Of a stretch of DNA of 64,000 nucleotides, positions 7,908 through 15,469 are shown piece by piece. Both the position numbers and the translations under genes were made by a program. This stretch comes from Citreimonas sp042096055 (GTDB taxonomy: Bacteria; Pseudomonadota; Alphaproteobacteria; Rhodobacterales; Rhodobacteraceae), in contig NZ_JBELMH010000001.1 in NCBI RefSeq assembly GCF_042096055.1, forward strand, positions 129,877 to 193,876, read 5' to 3'. Each line of letters begins with the position of its first letter. Positions within the stretch are counted from its first letter, which is position 1. The notes beneath the pieces are model-generated. The model did not search any database. It saw only the letters and a list, made by a program, of their open reading frames with translations, and was not told where the DNA came from.

Positions 7908-9956
7908 TCAGGTGCGCGGATCGGGCGCCCAGCGGCCCTCGATCAGGTCGCGCACCTTCTGCGCGGTGGCCTCGGCCGTGATGCCGAAATGCTCGAAGAG
8001 ATCCCCAGCGGGCGCCGAGGCACCGAAGCCGTGCATGCCGACGAAGCCCGACTTCTCGCGCTTGCCGCGCTCGCCGAACAGCCAGCGGTCCCAGCCGAAG
8101 CGGGTCGCGGCCTCGATCGCGACGCGCACCGGCCCGCCGGGCAGAACGCGGCGGCGGTACTTCTCGTCCTGCTCCTCGAACAGCTCCCAGCTGGGCATCG
8201 ACACGACCCGCGTGCCGATCCCCTCGGCCTGCAGGATGTCGCGCGCGGCCATGGCAACGGACACTTCCGACCCGGTCGCCATCAGGATCGCCTGCCGCTT
8301 GCCCTCGGCATCGGCGAGGACATAGGCGCCCTTCTCGGTCAGGTTCGCGGTCTTGTGCTCGGTCCGCACGGTGGGCAGGCCCTGCCGGGTCAGCGACAGC
8401 ACCGACGGGCGGCTGGTCTGGCGCAGCGCGATCTCCCAGGCCTCGGCGGTCTCGACCGTGTCGGCGGGGCGGAAGACCAGCGTGTTGGGCGTGGCGCGCG
8501 AAATCGCCAGGTGCTCGACCGGCTGGTGCGTCGGGCCGTCCTCGCCCAGGCCGATGCTGTCATGGGTCATGACGAACACGGTGGGGATGCGCGACAGCGC
8601 CGCCAGCCGCATCGACGGGCGCGCGTAGTCGGTGAAGGCCATGAACGTGCCGCCATAGGGGCGCACGCCGCCATGCAGCGCCATGCCGTTCATCGCCGCG
8701 GCCATGCCGTGCTCGCGGATGCCGTAGAAGATGTGCCGGCCCTTGCGGTTGTCGGTGTCGAAGGTGCCCAGATCCTTGGTCAGCGTGTTGTTCGACCCGG
8801 TCAGGTCGGCCGAGCCGCCGATCGTCTCGGGCATGATCGGGTTGATCGCCGACAGCACGATCTCGGACGCCTTGCGCGTGGCGTGTTTCGGCGCCTCTTC
8901 GGACGCCTGCTTCTTCAGCGCCTTGATCGTGGCCGACAGCTTCTTGGGGGCCTCGCCGGCCATGATGCGGGCGAACTCGGCCTGGCGCGAGCCGCTTGCC
9001 TGCGACAGCCGGTCTTCCCAGGCTTCGCGCTCGGCGCTGCCGCGCGCGCCGACCTCGCGCCACCACGACAGGATCTCGGCCGGAACCTCGAACGGGTCGG
9101 AGGTCCAGCCCCAGGCCTGCTTGGCGGCCTTGTTCTGGTCGCCGTCGGTCAGCGCGCCGTGGCCCTTGGCGGTGTCCTGCGCCGCGTGGCCCAGCGCGAT
9201 ATGCGTCTTGCACGCGATCATCGACGGACGGCCGGTCTCGGCCTTCGCGGCGGCGATGGCCGCGTCGATCGCCTCGGGGTCGTGCCCGTCGATCGCCTGC
9301 ACGTGCCAGCCGGCCGCCTCGAAGCGCTTGAGCTGGTCGGTCTTGTCCGCGATCGAGACCTTGCCGTCGATGGTGATGCCGTTGTCGTCCCAGAACACCA
9401 CCAGCCGGCCCAGGCCCTGCCGCCCGGCCAGGCCGATCGCCTCGTGGCTCACACCCTCCATCAGGCAGCCGTCGCCGGCGATGACCCAAGTGTTGTGGTC
9501 CACCAGCTTGTTGCCGAAGCGCGCGCGCAGCGCCTCCTCGGCGATGGCGAAGCCGACCGAGTTCGCGATGCCCTGGCCCAGCGGACCGGTCGTGACCTCG
9601 ATCGCCTTGGCCATGAAGTTCTCGGGGTGGCCGGCGGTGCGGGCTTGCAGCTGGCGGAACTTCTTGATCTCGTCCAGCGTGATCTCGTCGTCGCCGCACA
9701 GCGCCAGCAGCCCGTAAAGCAGCATCGAGCCATGGCCCGCCGACAGGATGAACCGGTCGCGGTCATGCCATTCGGGCGCCTTGGCGTCGAACTTCATGTG
9801 ACGCGAGAACAGCACCGTCGCCACGTCGGCCATGCCGATGGGCATGCCGGAATGCCCGGAATTGGCATGGGCCACGGCGTCCAGCGCAAGCGCGCGCAAG
9901 GCGGTCGCGCGCATCCAGTGATCGGGGTGGGCTTGGCGAAGCTGGTCGATATCCAC
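7908..9956 (-). CDS. tkt: Transketolase
   Basis: A 682-residue thiamine-diphosphate enzyme of the pentose phosphate pathway. The N-terminal ThDP domain contains HANSGHSGMPIGMAD and the GDG cofactor motif in IAGDGCLMEGVSHEA. The middle domain contains the catalytic region IREHGMAAAMNGMALHGG and HDSIGLGEDGPTHQPVEHL. The C-terminal domain includes SMPSWELFEEQ. Length is full for the family. It is transcribed divergently from the ZauP-like/ZapA pair. The 200 bases between this gene's stop and the sugar dehydrogenase start hold GC-rich dyads (for example around 7845-7860) but no clear uridine-tract terminator. Confidence 0.97.
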   Translation of the reverse strand: MDIDQLRQAHPDHWMRATALRALALDAVAHANSGHSGMPIGMADVATVLFSRHMKFDAKAPEWHDRDRFILSAGHGSMLLYGLLALCGDDEITLDEIKKFRQLQARTAGHPENFMAKAIEVTTGPLGQGIANSVGFAIAEEALRARFGNKLVDHNTWVIAGDGCLMEGVSHEAIGLAGRQGLGRLVVFWDDNGITIDGKVSIADKTDQLKRFEAAGWHVQAIDGHDPEAIDAAIAAAKAETGRPSMIACKTHIALGHAAQDTAKGHGALTDGDQNKAAKQAWGWTSDPFEVPAEILSWWREVGARGSAEREAWEDRLSQASGSRQAEFARIMAGEAPKKLSATIKALKKQASEEAPKHATRKASEIVLSAINPIMPETIGGSADLTGSNNTLTKDLGTFDTDNRKGRHIFYGIREHGMAAAMNGMALHGGVRPYGGTFMAFTDYARPSMRLAALSRIPTVFVMTHDSIGLGEDGPTHQPVEHLAISRATPNTLVFRPADTVETAEAWEIALRQTSRPSVLSLTRQGLPTVRTEHKTANLTEKGAYVLADAEGKRQAILMATGSEVSVAMAARDILQAEGIGTRVVSMPSWELFEEQDEKYRRRVLPGGPVRVAIEAATRFGWDRWLFGERGKREKSGFVGMHGFGASAPAGDLFEHFGITAEATAQKVRDLIEGRWAPDPRT

Positions 9957-10195
9957 GGGCGGCGGTCCTTTGCAGACAGGGTTTGCGGCTGAATAGCACC
10001 ACCGGCCCCAAGTGCAAGCGTGGCCCGGCGTCGCGCGGGGCCGCAGGCCCTTGTGTCACCTCAACCGCGCCGGCTAAGGCCTTGTCCCGCAACGGGCGCG
10101 CAACCGCCGGCCCTGCGGGATAAACTTGACCCCGAACGCCCCTGTGTGATTCTGTGCGCAGGGCGGCCGGACGGGGCGCTTCGACGAGGATCGTG

Positions 10196-10756
10196 ATGAG
10201 CCGTATGGAAGACTTGCAGGGGCGTCTGGGCACCGCGCTGGAACGCATCGCCGGCGCCGCCGACGCGTGGGACCCCGCCGCGCTGCACGCCGCGACCGCG
10301 GCGCTCGCCGCCGCGCAGCAGGCCGAGGCCGAGCAGCCCGAGCCCGAACCGCAGGCCGACCCCGCCGAGCTGGCCGAACTGCGCGCCGCCCTCGAGGACG
10401 AGCGCACCGCCAACGCCCAGCTCGAGGAGCGCATGGCCACGCTGCGCGCGCGCCTCGCCCAGGCCGGGCCCAGCGACGCGACGCTGCGCGAACAGCTCGC
10501 CGCCCAGCGCGAGGGCATGGCCCAGATCGACGCCGAGCTGCAGCGCATGCGGCGCACAAACGACATGCTGTCGCGCACCTCCGAGGCGCTGCGCGAGGCC
10601 AACGCCGAGGGTCTTGGCGACCCCGAGGCGATCAACCAGGCGATGGCGGCCGAACTCGACGCGCTGCGCGCCGCGCGCGCCGCCGACGCGGCCGAGACGC
10701 GCGCCGTGATGGCGACGCTGGCGCCGCTTCTGGAAAGCGCGGGAGGGCAGGCCTGA
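10196..10756 (+). CDS. Coiled-coil protein upstream of zapA, ZauP-like
   Basis: A 186-residue, Ala/Glu/Arg-rich protein. Nearly all of residues 50-140 is predicted coiled coil (repeated patterns such as ELRAALEDERTANAQLEER). There is no signal peptide or membrane segment. In Caulobacter the gene just before zapA encodes ZauP, a coiled-coil partner that helps ZapA focus the FtsZ ring. Position, length and composition fit that role, but coiled coils give weak homology so this is an inference. Its TGA overlaps the zapA ATG by one base, which suggests translational coupling. Confidence 0.7.
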   Translation: MSRMEDLQGRLGTALERIAGAADAWDPAALHAATAALAAAQQAEAEQPEPEPQADPAELAELRAALEDERTANAQLEERMATLRARLAQAGPSDATLREQLAAQREGMAQIDAELQRMRRTNDMLSRTSEALREANAEGLGDPEAINQAMAAELDALRAARAADAAETRAVMATLAPLLESAGGQA

Positions 10757-11163
10757 TGGCCCAGATCGAGGTCGAGATCACCATCGGCGGCCGCAGCTTC
10801 GAGGTCGCCTGCCAGGAAGGCGAGGAGCAGTACCTCTACGCCGCCGCCCGGATGCTGGACAACGAAGCCGGCGTGCTGATCGACCAGATCGGCCGCATCC
10901 CGGAAAGCCGCATGCTGCTGATGGCCGGCCTGATGCTCGCCGACCGTACGGTCGGCCTCGAGGAACGACTGCGCGAGGCCGAGGACCGCATCGGCACCCT
11001 CACGCAGGAACTGACCGAGCTGCGCGACGCGCCGCCGCCCGAACCCGAGCGGATCGAGGTCCCGGTGATCCCGCCCGACGTCACCGATGCGTTCGCCGAA
11101 CTCACCGCCCGCGCCGAGGCGCTGGCCGATGCGCTCGAGGAAAAGGCCAAAGCCTCCGCCTGA
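10756..11163 (+). CDS. zapA: Cell division protein ZapA
   Basis: A 135-residue protein with the N-terminal ZapA fold: MAQIEVEITIGGRSFEVACQ, then EQYLYAAARMLDNE, then RMLLMAGLMLADRTVGLEER. A C-terminal helical stretch (ERLREAEDRIGTLTQELTEL) allows dimer and tetramer formation. ZapA bundles FtsZ filaments at mid-cell. It is longer than Escherichia coli ZapA (109 residues) because of a Pro/Glu-rich linker and an extra C-terminal helix. The start codon overlaps the stop of the ZauP-like gene. Confidence 0.88.
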   Translation: MAQIEVEITIGGRSFEVACQEGEEQYLYAAARMLDNEAGVLIDQIGRIPESRMLLMAGLMLADRTVGLEERLREAEDRIGTLTQELTELRDAPPPEPERIEVPVIPPDVTDAFAELTARAEALADALEEKAKASA

Positions 11164-11195
11164 GCGCGGTCCGGCACGCCAAGACTCCCCCAAAA

Positions 11196-11223
11196 ACGAA
11201 AAAGGCCGGGTCGCCCCGGCCTT
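11196..11223 (-). terminator. Rho-independent terminator, probably of the bolA-grxD transcript
   Basis: Nine-base arms AAGGCCGGG (11202-11210) and CCCGGCCTT (11215-11223) enclose a 4-base loop. Read on the minus strand the stem is followed by TTTTTCGTTTTTGGGGG, a good uridine tract. It lies 105 bases past the grxD stop on that strand. For zapA on the plus strand the same hairpin lacks a T-run. Confidence 0.65.
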
Positions 11224-11250
11224 CCACCCGGTGCGCGCACGACGCCCCGG

Positions 11251-11308
11251 CTTCTTTGGTCCGCAAATATCCCGGGGGAGCGCCGCAGGCGCGGGGGCAG
11301 AGCCCCCA
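11251..11308 (+). repeat. Dispersed intergenic repeat, copy A
   Basis: This 58-base element has a conserved head (CTTTGGTCC.CAAATATCCC then GGGGGAG), a short variable dyad (CGCC/GGCG) and a conserved tail hairpin GGGGGC-AGA-GCCCCC at 11293-11307. The same head and tail occur at 15172, 31077 and, inverted, 51926. This copy lies between the converging zapA and grxD genes. Confidence 0.85.
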
Positions 11309-11327
11309 CATTACCCCCGTGCCGCGA

Positions 11328-11702
11328 TCAGCCGTTGGCTTCGCGGATCTTCTCGGCGGCGTCCTTGTCGTAGGCCACGCCGTTCTGCTCGAACAGCTGG
11401 TCCAGCTCGCCCGACAGCGTCATCTCGGTGATGATGTCGCAGCCGCCCACGAACTCGCCCTTCACGTAGAGCTGCGGGATCGTCGGCCAGTCCGAGTAGT
11501 CCTTGATCCCCTGGCGGATCGCGTCGTCGGACAGCACGTTCACGTCGGCATAGTCGACGCCCATGTAGTTCAGCACGCCCGCCACGCGGCTGGAGAAGCC
11601 GCATTGCGGCATCGTCTTGGTGCCCTTCATGAACAGCACGACGGGGTTGCTCTTGACGGTCTCGTCGATGCGGTTGCGGGCGTCGGAGGTCGCTTCGGTC
11701 AT
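11328..11702 (-). CDS. grxD: Grx4-family monothiol glutaredoxin
   Basis: A 124-residue monothiol glutaredoxin. The active site CGFS contains Cys34; the glutathione-binding parts are TKTMPQCGFS, DWPTIPQLYVKGEF and VGGCDII. Such proteins bind a bridging [2Fe-2S] cluster with glutathione and pass it on, often together with BolA proteins. A bolA gene is two positions upstream in the same operon, matching the known BolA-Grx4 partnership. The start overlaps by 4 bases the end of the small gene before it. Confidence 0.95.
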   Translation of the reverse strand: MTEATSDARNRIDETVKSNPVVLFMKGTKTMPQCGFSSRVAGVLNYMGVDYADVNVLSDDAIRQGIKDYSDWPTIPQLYVKGEFVGGCDIITEMTLSGELDQLFEQNGVAYDKDAAEKIREANG

Positions 11703-11950
11703 GTCTTTCGGTCCTTCGGAATGAACAGGCGGGCATATTCCTGCGGGTCGCGCGGCACCCGGTACTGGGCCGAGTGCCCCCCGCCGCCCCCGCCCGAGTG
11801 ATAGGAGGCGTCGATCACGTGGTAGCCGGTCCCGGGGGCGCTGCCCCGGCGGCCATGTGGGTCGTGGCGCACGGCCTGCCGCGCGCGCAGGCCCGCCACC
11901 AGCACGATCAGCGCGCAGAGCAGGCCGATGATCGCGCCGGAGATGGTCAA
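11699..11950 (-). CDS. Small single-pass membrane protein between bolA and grxD (unknown)
   Basis: An 83-residue protein that I do not recognise. It has one N-terminal hydrophobic helix (about residues 3-20, ISGAIIGLLCALIVLVAG) followed by a basic stretch (RARQAVRHDPHGRRG), so the tail is probably cytoplasmic. A glycine run (SGGGGGGHSAQY) is followed by a conserved-looking C-terminus with RVPRDPQEYARLFIP. It overlaps bolA by 4 bases upstream and grxD by 4 bases downstream, which supports a real, translated gene tied to the Fe-S pair. Confidence 0.7.
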   Translation of the reverse strand: MTISGAIIGLLCALIVLVAGLRARQAVRHDPHGRRGSAPGTGYHVIDASYHSGGGGGGHSAQYRVPRDPQEYARLFIPKDRKT

Positions 11951-12183
11951 TCCGGCGCCCGTGTCGTCAGCGCCAGCGCGTGCAGCGCGCCGTCGGGGCC
12001 ATCCATCCGGCCCTTCAGTGCGGCGTAGACCGCGCGCTGCTGCTGGACCCGGTTCTTGCCGCGAAAGGATTCGTCGATGACCATCGCGGACATGTGCACG
12101 CCATCGTCGCCCTCGACGACGATCTTGGCGTCCGGAAAGCTCTCGCGCAGCAGGTCCTCGATCTCATGGGCATGCATCGGCAT
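11947..12183 (-). CDS. bolA: BolA/YrbA family protein
   Basis: A 78-residue BolA-family protein. The core reads KIVVEGDDGVHMSAMVI (with His30), then FRGKNRVQQQRAVYAAL, then ALHALALTT (with His68). The His residues are possible [2Fe-2S] ligands when bound to a monothiol glutaredoxin. I chose the ATG at 12183 because GGAG precedes it by 7 bases; an in-frame upstream start at 12243 would add 20 non-conserved residues. First gene of an overlapping three-gene operon that ends with grxD. Confidence 0.9.
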   Translation of the reverse strand: MPMHAHEIEDLLRESFPDAKIVVEGDDGVHMSAMVIDESFRGKNRVQQQRAVYAALKGRMDGPDGALHALALTTRAPD

Positions 12184-12249
12184 CCGACGTCTCCGGTTGG
12201 CTACGAGTGAAAAGTAGGTTCGCGCGCCGGCTGGCGCAAGCATTGTCGG

Positions 12250-12759
12250 CTAGCGGCGCACCGCCAGCGCGTTGGTGGCGCCCACGACGCGGATCTGCGT
12301 CACGCCGGCCAGCTGCTGGTCGGACAGGTCCACAGCCGCGGTCAGCGTGCGGGCAAGCTCGGTGCCCACCGGGGCGGGTTGCAGCCGGGCGCGCAGCTCG
12401 AAGCTCAGCACGCCGGCCTCAGGCAGGTCCGCGACGGGCACCAGGCGCACCGCCCAGGGGCCCAGTCGCTCGGCCACGCCGGTGGCGCGCACGATGGCGC
12501 CGCCGGGGCGGCGTTCGACCGCCAGGTCCTCGATCCGCATCACCGGCTGGCCGGCATAGACCACCGGCTCGTCGCAGCGGAAGATCGAGGCGCGGCGGCG
12601 CGGGATCAGCGGGTTGGCGGCCTCGGTGGCGTCGGTCGCGACCGCGACGGGCTCGGCCCGGCCGAACCAGTTGAACGGGTTGACCCGGCTTTCGCGCAGG
12701 CCGGCGCAGCCGCCCAGCACCATCGCCGCAACCACCGCTCCCGCCACCGTTCTGACCAT
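12250..12759 (-). CDS. Putative lipoprotein
   Basis: A 169-residue protein of unknown function with a type II signal peptide: a charged start (MVRTV), a hydrophobic stretch and the lipobox LGGC with Cys18 as the lipidation site. After a short linker (NPFNWFGRAEPV) the body is rich in beta-type sequence (IVRATGVAERLGPWAVRLVP, LSFELRARLQP). The rest resembles no family that I can name. It sits between bolA and a divergent sufE. Confidence 0.75.
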   Translation of the reverse strand: MVRTVAGAVVAAMVLGGCAGLRESRVNPFNWFGRAEPVAVATDATEAANPLIPRRRASIFRCDEPVVYAGQPVMRIEDLAVERRPGGAIVRATGVAERLGPWAVRLVPVADLPEAGVLSFELRARLQPAPVGTELARTLTAAVDLSDQQLAGVTQIRVVGATNALAVRR

Positions 12760-12873
12760 GCACAAGCCCTTTCGGCCCAACGCCCCTTTGACTGTCACTC
12801 GCCTAGCGCATATCCCCTCGCTTGAAAAGCGCCCAGGCGCCGCGCGCCGCGTCGCACAAGGAAAGGACCGGCC

Positions 12874-13284
12874 ATGGCTCAGCAAGCCTTCGAGGACGTG
12901 GTCGAGGATTTCGAGTTCCTCGACGACTGGGAAGACCGCTACCGCATGGTGATCGAGATGGGCAAGGCGATGGACCCGCTGCCCGACGCGCTCAAGGTGC
13001 CCGCCACCAAGGTCGAGGGCTGCGCCAGCCAGGTCTGGCTGCACCCCCGGATCGAGGCCGGCACCTTCCACTTCGAGGGCGACAGCGACGCGCTGATCGT
13101 GCGCGGGCTGATCGCGGTGCTGCACCGGCTCTACGACGGCCTGCCGGTGGCCGAGGTCCCAGCGGTCGACGCCAAGGCCGAGATGGGCCGCCTCGGCCTG
13201 ACCGAGGCGCTGTCGGCGCAGCGCTCGAACGGGCTGCGCGCGATGATCGAACGGATCCGCACCGAGGCCGCGAACGCGGCCTGA
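12874..13284 (+). CDS. sufE: Cysteine desulfurase accessory protein SufE
   Basis: A 136-residue SufE protein that takes sulfur from the desulfurase SufS for Fe-S cluster assembly. The key Cys50 lies in VEGCASQVW, the family signature. Other family segments are DDWEDRYRMVIEMGK and ALIVRGLIAVL. A strong ribosome-binding site (AGGAAAGGA) precedes the ATG. The last codons (EAANAA and the stop) form the first unit of the tandem palindromic repeat that follows. No other suf genes are nearby. Confidence 0.93.
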   Translation: MAQQAFEDVVEDFEFLDDWEDRYRMVIEMGKAMDPLPDALKVPATKVEGCASQVWLHPRIEAGTFHFEGDSDALIVRGLIAVLHRLYDGLPVAEVPAVDAKAEMGRLGLTEALSAQRSNGLRAMIERIRTEAANAA

Positions 13285-13409
13285 ACACGGGCAGGGGCCG
13301 CGAACGCGGCCTGACCAAGGCGGGGGCCGCGAACGCGGCCTGAAGACGGGAAGGGGCCGCGCACGCGGCCTGACCAAGGCAGGGGTCGCGCACGCGGCCC
13401 GAACAAGGC
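13264..13409 (+). repeat. Tandem palindromic repeat, five units, starting inside sufE
   Basis: Five units of 28-30 bases begin at 13264, 13294, 13323, 13353 and 13382. Each carries a GGCCGCG.ACGCGGCC-type dyad (last unit slightly changed) followed by TGAACACGGG or TGACCAAGGC type spacers. The first unit contains the sufE stop codon. The following 90 bases are GC-rich without any gene. Confidence 0.9.
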
Positions 13410-13502
13410 CCGCGGCCACGGGCTGAACGCGCCCCACGCCCGCGGCCGGGCGCGGAAACCGTCGCGGTTTCCGGCCGCCGGGCCGCACCGGAGCGCGCGC
13501 CT

Positions 13503-14806
13503 TCAGCCGCCGCGCAGCCAGCGCAGGATCTCGCCGCGGTTGCCGTCCAGCTCGGGCGCCGGCGGGCGGGTCGTGGGATCGGNNNNNNNNNNNNNNNNNN
13601 NNNNNNNNNNNNNNNNNNNNNNNNNNNNNNNNNNNNNNNNNNNNNNNNNNNNNNNNNNNNNNNNNNNNNNNNNNNNNNNNNNATCTCGCCGCGGTTGCCG
13701 TCCAGCTCGGGCGCCGGCGGGCGGGTCGTGGGATCGGCCGCGTCGCTCATCTTGATCGGGTTGCCCGCCGCCTTGAAGGCCGGCCGGCCGTTGCGGTCCA
13801 GCACGTCCACCAGCATGTTGCGCGCCTGGACCTGCGGGTCCTTCAGCACCTGGTCCATGGTCTGGATCGCGCCGGTGGGCACGCCGGCGGCAGTCAGCCG
13901 GGCGATCCAGTGGGCGCGCGTGTGCTCGATCGTCACAGCCTCGATCAGCCGCTTGAGCAGCCGGGCGTTCTGCACCCGCGCGGGATTGGTGGCGAAGCGG
14001 TCGTCGCCGTCCAGCGGCAGCGCCAGCGCGATGCACAGCTTCTCGAACAGCGCGTCGTTGCCGGCGGCGATCACGAACAGCCCGTCGCTGGCGTGGAACG
14101 TCTCGAAGGGCGCGATCAGCGGGTGGCGCGCGCCCGAGGGCTGCGGCGCCTTGCCGGTCACCGTGGTCAGCGCGATCGCGTGTTCCAGGATCGCCACCTG
14201 GCTGTCCAGCATCGACACATCGACGCGCCGCCCGCCGCCACCCCGCGCGCGGTCCACCAGCGCCGCCAGGATCCCCTGGCTCAGGAACATCCCCGCCACG
14301 ATGTCGCCGATCGAGGCGCCGACGCGCACCGGATCGCGCCCCTTTTCGCCGGTGATCGACATCACCCCGCCGCGCGCCTGCACCACCATGTCGTAGGCCG
14401 GGCGCTTCGAGTCCGGCCCGGTCTGGCCGAAGCCCGACACCGCGGCGTGCACAAGTTGCGGGAAGGCCGCGTGCAGGTCGGCCCAGCCATAGCCCAGCCG
14501 GTCCATCACGCCGGGGCGGAAGTTCTCGACCAGCACGTCGGCGCGGACCAGCAGCTCCTCGAAGATCGCGCGATCCTCGTCGGCCTTCAGGTCCAGCGCG
14601 ATCGAGCTCTTGCCGTGGTTGAGCGCGGCGAAATAGGCCGACTTGCCGTCCTTGAAGGGCGGGAAGGCGCGCGTGTCGTCGCCGATCCCCGGACGCTCGA
14701 CCTTGATCACCTTGGCGCCCATGTCGGCCAGCGTCATGGTGCAGAACGGTCCAGCCAGGACATGGCTGAGATCCAGGATCACGTATCCGGCAAGCGGCAG
14801 GGTCAT
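13503..14806 (-). CDS. CaiB/BaiF family CoA-transferase, interrupted by an assembly gap
   Basis: A class III (formyl-CoA/carnitine-type) CoA-transferase. The N-terminus MTLPLAGYVILDLSHVLAGP and the segments MTLADMGAKVIKVERPGIGD, KSSIALDLK and VLVENFRPGVMDRLG are diagnostic. The reading frame breaks at the 100-N gap, but the same 55 bases lie on both sides. Removing 155 bases gives 1149 bases, a 382-residue protein ending LRWLRGG, the expected family size. So the gene is probably intact in the genome. The acyl substrate cannot be told from sequence. No strong Shine-Dalgarno is seen before the ATG at 14806. Confidence 0.88.
13583..13682. other. Scaffold gap (100 N) flanked by duplicated contig ends
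   Basis: Exactly 100 N, the usual placeholder for a gap of unknown size. Bases 13528-13582 and 13683-13737 are identical (55 bp), which indicates two contigs whose ends overlap and were not merged. Confidence 0.95.
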
Positions 14807-15171
14807 GGGGAATTCCCGATAGAAAAGCTTGCCCGCATTACAACGTGACGGCGAGCCGGACAGCAAGGCCCGCAGCCGCGCGGCGCGAAACTTTGCCCGC
14901 AAGCGCCGGAGAATGCGTCATTTCCGCCGCGCCCGCCGCCGCGCCGGATCCGGCTCGTCCCGGTCTGCCTGCAGCACCCCCAGCGTCGCGCCCGGCGCCG
15001 CACGCAAGGCCTGCCCATCTCTATCAGCATACCTGATCAGCATACTTGGGCACGCCTCGCCACGCCGCTCCGAGGTAATCGCTGCCATGCCGCGGACCAC
15101 CCCGCCGCCTCACGGCGCCACCGCACCGCGGCGCGCCTCCCGCGCCGCCTCGACCGCGCGCCCCGCCACCT

Positions 15172-15235
15172 TGCATCTTTGGTCCCCAAATATTCCGGGG
15201 GAGTCGCGCGCCAGCGCGACGGGGGCAGCGCCCCC
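15172..15235 (+). repeat. Dispersed intergenic repeat, copy B
   Basis: Head TTTGGTCCCCAAATATTCC then GGGGGAG; inner perfect dyad GTCGCGC/GCGCGAC (15203-15209 and 15214-15220); tail hairpin GGGGGC-AGC-GCCCCC (15221-15235). The inner dyad is the same as in copy D at 51926. It lies between two divergent genes, so it cannot be only a 3'-end element. Confidence 0.85.
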
Positions 15236-15326
15236 GGCTCCGCTCCACCCCGCGACCCGCCCTCGAACCTGCTCCGGGCCGGCATTCCGAAACCCGCCCC
15301 TTCGTGAACGAAAGGTAAAGCCGTCC

Positions 15327-15379
15327 CTGCAAGATTGATTTTCCTGACCCGCATGCGTGTCCCATCGTGGGACACCGCG
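15327..15379 (+). promoter_or_regulatory. Element shared by the guaB and rplY upstream regions (guaB copy)
   Basis: Starts with CTGCAAG and ATTGATTTTCCT, continues with GCATGC, and ends in the palindrome TGTCCCA-TCG-TGGGACA (15358-15374). A TTCGTGAA octamer lies just before at 15301. A closely matching copy in the same orientation relative to the gene lies upstream of rplY (45365-45418). Function unknown: promoter or regulator site, or a short mobile or integration sequence. Confidence 0.6.
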
Positions 15380-15469
15380 ACCGGGCGCCGCGCCGGCGTT
15401 TTCGGCTTTCCCCCGCGTCCGACCCGTGCGATAGGGACGCGCCAACCGAACCCTCCCAAGGAGACCCCC

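Larger units (their letters stand above)
14807..15469. other. Intergenic region between the CoA-transferase and guaB
   Basis: About 660 bases without a convincing gene. It holds dispersed repeat copy B, a direct repeat ATCAGCATAC at 15023-15032 and 15036-15045, and a guaB-proximal element with a palindrome (15327-15379). Both flanking genes read outward, so two promoters must lie here. I could not place clear -35/-10 boxes. Confidence 0.7.

Noticed and set aside
13264..13409. A CRISPR array in the tandem repeat after sufE
   Set aside because: Units are directly adjacent with no unique spacers, and no cas genes are present.
13503..13582. A frameshift or pseudogene call for the CoA-transferase
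   Set aside because: The break is explained by the duplicated 55 bases and the N-run; removing them restores the frame.
15172..15235. Reading the dispersed repeat only as a transcription terminator
   Set aside because: There is no T-run after the hairpins, and copy B lies between divergent genes where no terminator is needed.
14829..15338. A 169-residue frame between the CoA-transferase and guaB
   Set aside because: It runs through the dispersed repeat and the palindromic element and has no recognisable domain or start signal.
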